Shown here in pieces: positions 59,522 to 64,000 of a DNA stretch of 64,000 nucleotides (its first letter is position 1; each line of letters opens with the position of its first letter). The translations under genes were made by a program, and so were the position numbers. The notes below the pieces were generated by a model that ran no database searches, was not told where the DNA came from, and was given only the letters and a program-made list of their open reading frames with translations. The DNA is from Actinomycetes bacterium. GTDB lineage: Bacteria; Actinomycetota; Actinomycetes; Propionibacteriales; Propionibacteriaceae. The DNA is taken from NCBI GenBank assembly GCA_023392635.1, contig JAEVYS010000120.1:1-64000 (forward strand), written 5' to 3'.

Positions 59522-60202
59522 CTACTCACCGAGGTCTTCGACCAGCGGTGCCCCACGAAGCGCGACGATTCGCCGGGCAGCGGCGATGGCCACGTCGAAC
59601 CCCGCCTCGGGGTCCTTGGCGAGCCGCGCGGTCGCGATCGCGTGGGCACGCACCGCCGGGTCGGCGTGACGCCGTCCCCTGTCGATGACCGGCCCTGCCG
59701 CGTCGCCGAGTGCGGCCAGCGCCCGGCTGAGGCTCCGCTGGGTCGCACGGTCCCCGCGGCCGAACTGGGTGGCGAGGATGTCGGCCAGCCCCGCCGCCTC
59801 CTCCGCCGGCACGAGGGCCGCCGCTGCGCGCCAGGCGGTACGCGCGACCTCATCCTCGGCGTCTGTCAGGAGGGCGATGGTGATCGCCGGCCACGCGCGC
59901 CGGTCTCCGAGCTTGGACACCGTGTGCAACGCCTGCGCCCGTGCGGCCGGGAACGGCGAAGCCAGCTCCGGCAGCACCCGGTCGAGGGTGTGCGACCGGT
60001 CGTGCTGGATCAGTGCCCAGGTGAGCATGTCACGCACGAAGAAGTCGGGCTCGGCGGCGAAGCGTCGCACCAGCGGGTCGATGTACGCATCGTCGGGACG
60101 CAGGCCGGCGGCCATCGCCGTCTGGAGCCTCGCGGAGGCGGACTCGTCCTCCAATGCGGCCTTCAGCCTCTCCACCACGCCCTGGCGACCTTCACCGGTC
60201 AT
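59522..60202 (-). CDS. HEAT-repeat protein
   Basis: The 226-residue protein from the ATG at 60202 is built of helical pairs: VVERLKAALEDESASARLQTA, PLVRRFAAEPDFFVRDMLTWALIQ, VLPELASPFPAARAQALHTVSKLGD, ITIALLTDAEDEVARTAWRAAAAL and RSLSRALAALGDA. These are HEAT-like repeats as in DNA-alkylation-repeat or lyase-associated proteins, used for binding. GAGGTGGTTGAG precedes the ATG. It lies downstream of the SorC fragment and the PTS operon, with no proved link. Confidence 0.75.
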   Translation of the reverse strand: MTGEGRQGVVERLKAALEDESASARLQTAMAAGLRPDDAYIDPLVRRFAAEPDFFVRDMLTWALIQHDRSHTLDRVLPELASPFPAARAQALHTVSKLGDRRAWPAITIALLTDAEDEVARTAWRAAAALVPAEEAAGLADILATQFGRGDRATQRSLSRALAALGDAAGPVIDRGRRHADPAVRAHAIATARLAKDPEAGFDVAIAAARRIVALRGAPLVEDLGE

Positions 60203-60248
60203 CTCAACCACCTCCGCGTCCAGTGAAGACCTTGCCGTAGCGTCAAGG

Positions 60249-60449
60249 TCAAGCGCGCCTGAGCTGCCCCGATCCCACCGAGAACTCCACGATGCCCTGC
60301 TCCCGGCAGACCTGGATGATACGCGTGACCGCCGACGGCGACAGGTGCAGCTGTCGCCCGATCTCCCCGGGCGCCTGCCCGCCGAGGTAGTGGAGCCGGG
60401 CCACATGCACCAGGAGCGCGGCCGGCCAGCCGCCTTCCCCAGGCCTGAC
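60249..60449 (-). pseudogene. SorC-family regulator reduced to its helix-turn-helix
   Basis: The 66-residue reading frame has a SorC/DeoR-type DNA-binding domain: AALLVHVARLHYLGGQAPGE and IGRQLHLSPSAVTRIIQVCR, EQGIVEF. In whole SorC proteins a sugar-binding domain of about 250 residues follows; here a stop comes after GSGQLRRA and only 46 bases remain before the HEAT gene. The only start (GTG 60449) lies inside the terminator hairpin of the PTS operon. It is most likely a remnant of a former local regulator; a free DNA-binding protein is less likely. Confidence 0.55.
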
Positions 60450-60479
60450 GGGGCGGGGGCGTGCCCCGTCAGGCCTGGG
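60438..60479 (-). terminator. Perfect hairpin over the gatA stop codon
   Basis: CCCAGGCCTGACGGGGC (60438-60454) and its exact complement (60463-60479) form a 17-base stem with an eight-base loop. The 5' arm of the minus-strand RNA includes the last codons and TGA of the EIIA gene, so translation to the end of EIIA would compete with folding. No U-run follows. Confidence 0.6.
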
Positions 60480-60972
60480 CGGCACCACTGGTGGCCACGA
60501 CCGTGCCGGCCAGCCAGGCCCGGACGGCCGCCTCGAAGGTGTCGGGATCCCCGTGGTCGACCAGGCCGGCCACCGCCGCGTGCTCACCGAGCCGGGCCAG
60601 CACCAGTTGCAGCGCCTCCACCTGCCTGGCGGGGTCGGTCACACACAGGAGCACGACGATCCGCGCGGCCAGCTCGGCCTCGCCGCCGCCCATCTGCCCG
60701 AACAGGACGGGCTCGGCGAGGGTGGCGACGGCGATGCCGGAGTGCAGGACGTGGACGGCGTCCGTGTGCGGGATCGCCGAGACGACCGGCGTGGGCAGGC
60801 CGGTGGGGAACCGCCGCTCACGGTCGAGCAGCGCGGCCGTCAGGGACGGCTTGCCGTGACCGTGGCCGATCACGGCGGCCGCCATCCTGGCGAGGAGCTC
60901 TTCCCGGTCGCGCGCTGCCACGCGGTGCAGCGCGCAGCCGGGCAGGAGTGCCAGTCCGGCCTGAGCGGTCAT
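60469..60972 (-). CDS. gatA: PTS galactitol-type EIIA component
   Basis: From the ATG at 60972 the protein has 167 residues. The phosphorylation site is His69 in SAIPHTDAVHV, as in GatA/fructose-type EIIA proteins. It takes phosphate from HPr and hands it to EIIB. It is the last gene of the operon EIIB-EIIC-EIIA, 37 bases after EIIC. Confidence 0.87.
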   Translation of the reverse strand: MTAQAGLALLPGCALHRVAARDREELLARMAAAVIGHGHGKPSLTAALLDRERRFPTGLPTPVVSAIPHTDAVHVLHSGIAVATLAEPVLFGQMGGGEAELAARIVVLLCVTDPARQVEALQLVLARLGEHAAVAGLVDHGDPDTFEAAVRAWLAGTVVATSGAAQA

Positions 60973-61009
60973 CAGCCACCCTCTCCGCAGATCCGAAGGT
61001 TTCGCTGTC

Positions 61010-62416
61010 CTAGACCGCGACCGTTTCCGCGGTCTCGGCCTGCGCCAGCCTCCGGGCACGCCGGTCGAGCAGGAGCTTGGTCGCGACGACGAAGCCCAGG
61101 CCGACCACGGAGACGCCGATCACGCCGGCGGCGCCGAGGCTGGAGGCCCACATGAACAACCCGGTGAGCGGGTTCGCCCCGTCGACCAGCGACGAGATCA
61201 CCGTCTGGCCCTCGCCGAGCTCGAAGCCCGACGCCACGGCAACCTTGGTGAAGGCCGGCGCGATCCAGGTGGCGATGTACAACCCGAGCGCGATCAGGAT
61301 GCCGCCGCCGATCACCGAGCGGACGATGTTGCCGCGGAACACCGCGACCATGATGGCGACGATGAACGGGATGGTCGCGAGGTCGACCAGCGGCAGCACC
61401 TGGTTGCCCAGCGGAGCCAGCCCCAGCGCCAGCAGCAGAGTGACCGGGACCAGGATCAGCGAGGTCGCGATCACGGCCGGCTGGCCCACGGCGACGGCCG
61501 AGTCCAGGCCGATGTAGAACTGGCGGCCGGGGAAGCGCTTCTGGACGAACTTGCGTGCCGCCTCGGAGATCGGCATGAGTCCCTCCATCAGGATCGCCAC
61601 CATGCGGGGCAGGAGGAACATCGCCGCTGCGAGCGACATCGCCAGGGTGAGGATGGACACGATGTCGGTGGCCGGATTCGTGAACGGGAACGCGAGCACA
61701 CCGATGACGAGTCCGAGGAACAGGCCGAGCATCAGGGTCTCCCCGAAGACGCCGAACCGCTTCTGGATGCCTTCGGGGGTCGCGTCGAGCCTGTTCAGCC
61801 CGGGAATGCGCTCGAACACCCAGTCCAGCGGCATGGCGAGCAGGCCGTAGGCGGCCGAGGTTCCGTGCGGGAACGAGATCTCGGGCAGCTTGAAGTACTT
61901 CTGCACCACCGGCGCCGTGATGTCGGCCATCGCCAGGATGATCGACAGGTGGATGGCGGCAGCAAGGACGCCCAGCCAGAAGTCGCCGGTGATGGCCGCG
62001 ACCAGCGCCCCGATCAGGGCCGAGTGCCAGTAGTTCCACAGGTCGATGTCGAGAGTGCGGGTGAGCCCGGTGAAGAGCAGGATGACGTTCACCAGCAGGC
62101 CCAGCGGAATGATGATCGCGCCGATGCTCGAGCCGAAGGCGATCGCGGCGGACGACGGCCAGCCCACGTCGACGATCGACAGGTGCACCCCGAAGTTGGT
62201 CGCCATCGCCTTGGCGGCGGGGCCGACCTGGCCGCCGAGCAGCCCGATGACCAGGTTGATGCCGATGAACCCGACCCCGATGGTGACGCCGGCCCGGAAC
62301 GCGCGGGCGAACTTCAGCCCGAGGACGAGGCCGAAGACCGTGATGATGATGGGCAGCACCACGGTCGGGCCCAGCGTCGTGATGTACTGCGAAATGGCAG
62401 CAAGGACTTCCTGCAT
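61010..62416 (-). CDS. gatC: PTS galactitol-type EIIC permease
   Basis: The 468-residue protein has about ten membrane helices and the EIIC-Gat pattern: TVVLPIIITVFGLVLGLKFARAFRAG, IGFIGINLV-like GVGFIGINLVIGLLG, and ADITAPVVQKYFKLPEISFPHGTS. It moves the sugar alcohol across the membrane while it is phosphorylated. Galactitol is the family reference; the actual substrate may be another polyol or sugar. EIIB is 75 bases upstream. Confidence 0.92.
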   Translation of the reverse strand: MQEVLAAISQYITTLGPTVVLPIIITVFGLVLGLKFARAFRAGVTIGVGFIGINLVIGLLGGQVGPAAKAMATNFGVHLSIVDVGWPSSAAIAFGSSIGAIIIPLGLLVNVILLFTGLTRTLDIDLWNYWHSALIGALVAAITGDFWLGVLAAAIHLSIILAMADITAPVVQKYFKLPEISFPHGTSAAYGLLAMPLDWVFERIPGLNRLDATPEGIQKRFGVFGETLMLGLFLGLVIGVLAFPFTNPATDIVSILTLAMSLAAAMFLLPRMVAILMEGLMPISEAARKFVQKRFPGRQFYIGLDSAVAVGQPAVIATSLILVPVTLLLALGLAPLGNQVLPLVDLATIPFIVAIMVAVFRGNIVRSVIGGGILIALGLYIATWIAPAFTKVAVASGFELGEGQTVISSLVDGANPLTGLFMWASSLGAAGVIGVSVVGLGFVVATKLLLDRRARRLAQAETAETVAV

Positions 62417-62491
62417 GACTCTCTCTCCCTTGAGTTGTCGGGTCGTTGGGCAGTGCGGGGGACGCCCGGTCGGCGCCCGGGGGCGGGCGGG

Positions 62492-62767
62492 CTAGGCGAG
62501 GTGCTTGTCGATCTCCTCGAAGACGCGGTCCTCACCGATGCCGATCAGGAGGGGCAGCGCGGCGACGACCGGCACCCCGACCGTCGGGGGTACCTCTGTG
62601 GTCGCGACGATGAGGTCGGCCGCGACGTCGCCGTTCAGCAGGTCCATGACCTTTCCCTGGTCGACGACGGCGGCGATGCCGGCCTCGCTGAGGTGCTCGC
62701 GGACCTTGATGGCCACCACTGTGGAGGTGGCGATGCCGGTGCCGCAGATGATCAGTACGCGCTTCAT
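62492..62767 (-). CDS. gatB: PTS galactitol-type EIIB component
   Basis: The 91-residue protein from the ATG at 62767 begins MKRVLIICGTGIATSTVV; Cys8 is the phosphocysteine that passes phosphate from EIIA to the sugar. GAGAGAGGAAC precedes the ATG. It is the first gene of the operon, with a palindrome 66-91 bases upstream. Confidence 0.92.
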   Translation of the reverse strand: MKRVLIICGTGIATSTVVAIKVREHLSEAGIAAVVDQGKVMDLLNGDVAADLIVATTEVPPTVGVPVVAALPLLIGIGEDRVFEEIDKHLA

Positions 62768-62832
62768 CGGGTGTTCCTCTCTCTGCACGACAACGGGAAT
62801 CGTCACGCTCACGGCGACGGTCGGGCAATCGG

Positions 62833-62858
62833 AGGTTTGCCACAGGCCCGGCAAACCT
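62833..62858. promoter_or_regulatory. Perfect palindrome between gat operon and PRD regulator
   Basis: AGGTTTGCC (62833-62841) and GGCAAACCT (62850-62858) are perfect nine-base arms around eight bases. GGCAATC just before and GGCTTGCC just after extend the theme. It lies in the only gap (62768-63009) between the divergent PTS operon and PRD regulator, the expected place for the regulator's binding site. A transcription-factor operator is the best reading; the protein is inferred. Confidence 0.6.
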
Positions 62859-63009
62859 GGCTTGCCTAGGGGGTGGCAACGCCACGGTTGCAGCGACTGC
62901 GTGCACCATGGACCATTGCCGACGTGCCGACCGATGAGGTCGCGGCCCTGCGATCGCCGGGCCGGCGGCGACGAGTCATCGGGGCATCCCGGAGGAGGAG
63001 CACGACGTC

Positions 63010-64000
63010 GTGGGTTTCTCGGAGCGTGAGTCCCTGATGCTGGAGGTCCTGCGCGAGGCGGACCGCCCCATGACGGGCGCTCAGCTCGCGGACATCCTGG
63101 GCGTCAGTCCTCGTACGCTCCGCTACGACATCGGGCGGGTCAACCGCCTCGGCGGGGTGCCGCTCGTGGAGTCGGACGCGGCCGGCTACTCGCTCAACCC
63201 GGCGGCGTACCGGCGGGCCATCAACCAGGAGCTGCCGGTCACCAGCGTGCTCGACGACGACGAGCGACTGCTGGTCCACCTCCTCGACCATGACCGGTGC
63301 GACATCTACGACGCCGCCCGCGACTGCTACCTGAGTGAGGCGACCGTGCGGGCGGCGACCGGACGCCTCGGCCCCCGCCTGGAGGCTCACGGGCTCGCCC
63401 TGTCACTGACCGGATCCAGCATCGCGGTGAGTGGCTCCGAGCTCGACCGCCGCCGGGTGCTGGGCGGGCTGGTGAGGGAAGCAGCCAACGCCGGCATGGG
63501 AAGCCAGTGGCGCCTGCGTCGCCTCCTTCCCGAGATCGACCTCGAGACCGTCGAGGCGGCGATCGAGCGCGGGCTGGCGGGGTCCCCGGAGCCGGTCGAC
63601 GACATCGCCAGGCAGAACCTCGTGGTCAACCTCGCGATCTGCCTCCAGCGGTCGGCGTTCCCCCTCCCGGCAGCCGCGGCACCTCCCGCGGTCGGCACGC
63701 CCGACCCACGGGTGGGGACGGTCGTCGAGGAGTTGCTGCGCACGTTCGCGTCGCGCGAGGTCAGCGACACCGACCGGTCCTACCTGCACCGGCTCGTCCG
63801 GGTCGCGCTGGACAACCCCGACCAGGACGCGGCGGGCCCCGGCACCGCGGAGGACGACACGCTCCACGACGTCGTGACCCGCGCGGTCGACGAGTGCGTC
63901 GCACACTTCGACCTGAGGGTGCAGCGCGAGAAGCTCATCCGCAGCATCACCGACCACACCCGACGCCTCGTCGCCCGCAAGACGACCCTGGTCTACTTCC
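63010..64000 (+). CDS. BglG/MtlR-type PRD transcriptional regulator (partial)
   Basis: A frame open from the GTG at 63010 (GGAGGAGGAG nine bases upstream) to the window edge gives 330 codons. It has an HTH_11 domain (LMLEVLREADRPMTGAQLA, LGVSPRTLRYDIGRV), a second winged-helix-like region (SVLDDDERLLVHLLDHDRCD, LSEATVRAATGRL) and the first PRD from about residue 175. Residues near 205 read QNLVVNLAICLQRS, where PRDs usually have His in place of the second Asn. A second PRD starts near the edge (KLIRSITDHTRRLV). Such proteins activate PTS genes under control of EIIB/HPr phosphorylation. EIIB/EIIA domains may follow beyond the window. Confidence 0.88.
   Translation, partial: MGFSERESLMLEVLREADRPMTGAQLADILGVSPRTLRYDIGRVNRLGGVPLVESDAAGYSLNPAAYRRAINQELPVTSVLDDDERLLVHLLDHDRCDIYDAARDCYLSEATVRAATGRLGPRLEAHGLALSLTGSSIAVSGSELDRRRVLGGLVREAANAGMGSQWRLRRLLPEIDLETVEAAIERGLAGSPEPVDDIARQNLVVNLAICLQRSAFPLPAAAAPPAVGTPDPRVGTVVEELLRTFASREVSDTDRSYLHRLVRVALDNPDQDAAGPGTAEDDTLHDVVTRAVDECVAHFDLRVQREKLIRSITDHTRRLVARKTTLVYF

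Noticed and set aside
59060..60226. A 388-codon plus-strand frame over the gap and HEAT gene
   Set aside because: It is antisense to the HEAT-repeat gene, which has clear helical repeats on the minus strand.

Overview
The window is GC-rich with strongly G/C-ending codons, many GTG starts and frequent ATGA/GTGA start-stop overlaps. It carries gene sets typical of Actinobacteria: a GarA/OdhI FHA protein, SepH, ParC-type topoisomerase IV, DUF3000, DUF3093, DUF3710, DUF4193, DUF4235, DUF5998 and DUF6767. Gene order matches two conserved actinobacterial blocks known from Mycobacterium: gcvH-FHA-MerR-nuclease-MerR, and the Rv2680-Rv2699 region. Phosphoketolase, ParC and a galactitol-type PTS are not mycobacterial. 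I infer a Propionibacteriales-like organism, with low confidence below order level. This looks like ordinary chromosome: no insertion sequence, phage, CRISPR array or rRNA is visible.

Layout. 1-6045 (minus): a possible eight-gene run from thrS through a HIT protein, a CDP-alcohol phosphatidyltransferase, gcvH, garA and two MerR regulators flanking a bifunctional nuclease. 6168-13690: formate/nitrite-type channel, HtrA protease, LuxR regulator divergent from phosphoketolase, a phosphatase, DUF1801, GNAT and ArfB. 13816-18166: ABC-F ATPase, then a small lipid-type group (frameshifted guanylate-kinase-like gene, polyprenol/phytol-kinase-like protein, CDP-alcohol transferase, hydrolase). 18304-26601: accessory genes including a Cys-rich membrane protein, methyltransferase, AraC/DUF2000 pair, a decayed MNT nucleotidyltransferase, an RHH/DUF4097 operon, a CDF transporter, four tRNAs and an MFS exporter. 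26996-31296: CbiX-like protein, PPK2, and a split end-joining module (ATP-dependent ligase, Cys/His mini-protein, LigD-type polymerase).

31386-51054: conserved core with MsrB, DUF3000, RNase D, dxs, aconitase, RNA methyltransferase, an APC permease divergent from two TrkA proteins, OB-fold protein, DUF3710, dut, DUF3093, DUF4235, DUF4193, SepH and thymidine kinase. 51121-58979: MpaB-like oxygenase, TrmL, RluA-like synthase, phosphodiesterase, DUF5998, App1-like phosphatase and ParC. 58980-64000: two decayed or shortened genes, a HEAT-repeat protein, and a galactitol-type PTS operon (EIIB, EIIC, EIIA) divergent from a PRD regulator that runs off the end. A perfect palindrome lies between the PTS operon and that regulator.

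Several genes begin 6-9 bases after a TANNNT -10 box and so look leaderless. Two divergent promoters carry matching -10 modules that form perfect inverted repeats. The most unusual items are the UUU-UGA-C frameshift in the kinase-like gene, the lipid group it heads, the split end-joining locus, the MNT protein without its catalytic motif, and the palindrome at the PTS promoter.
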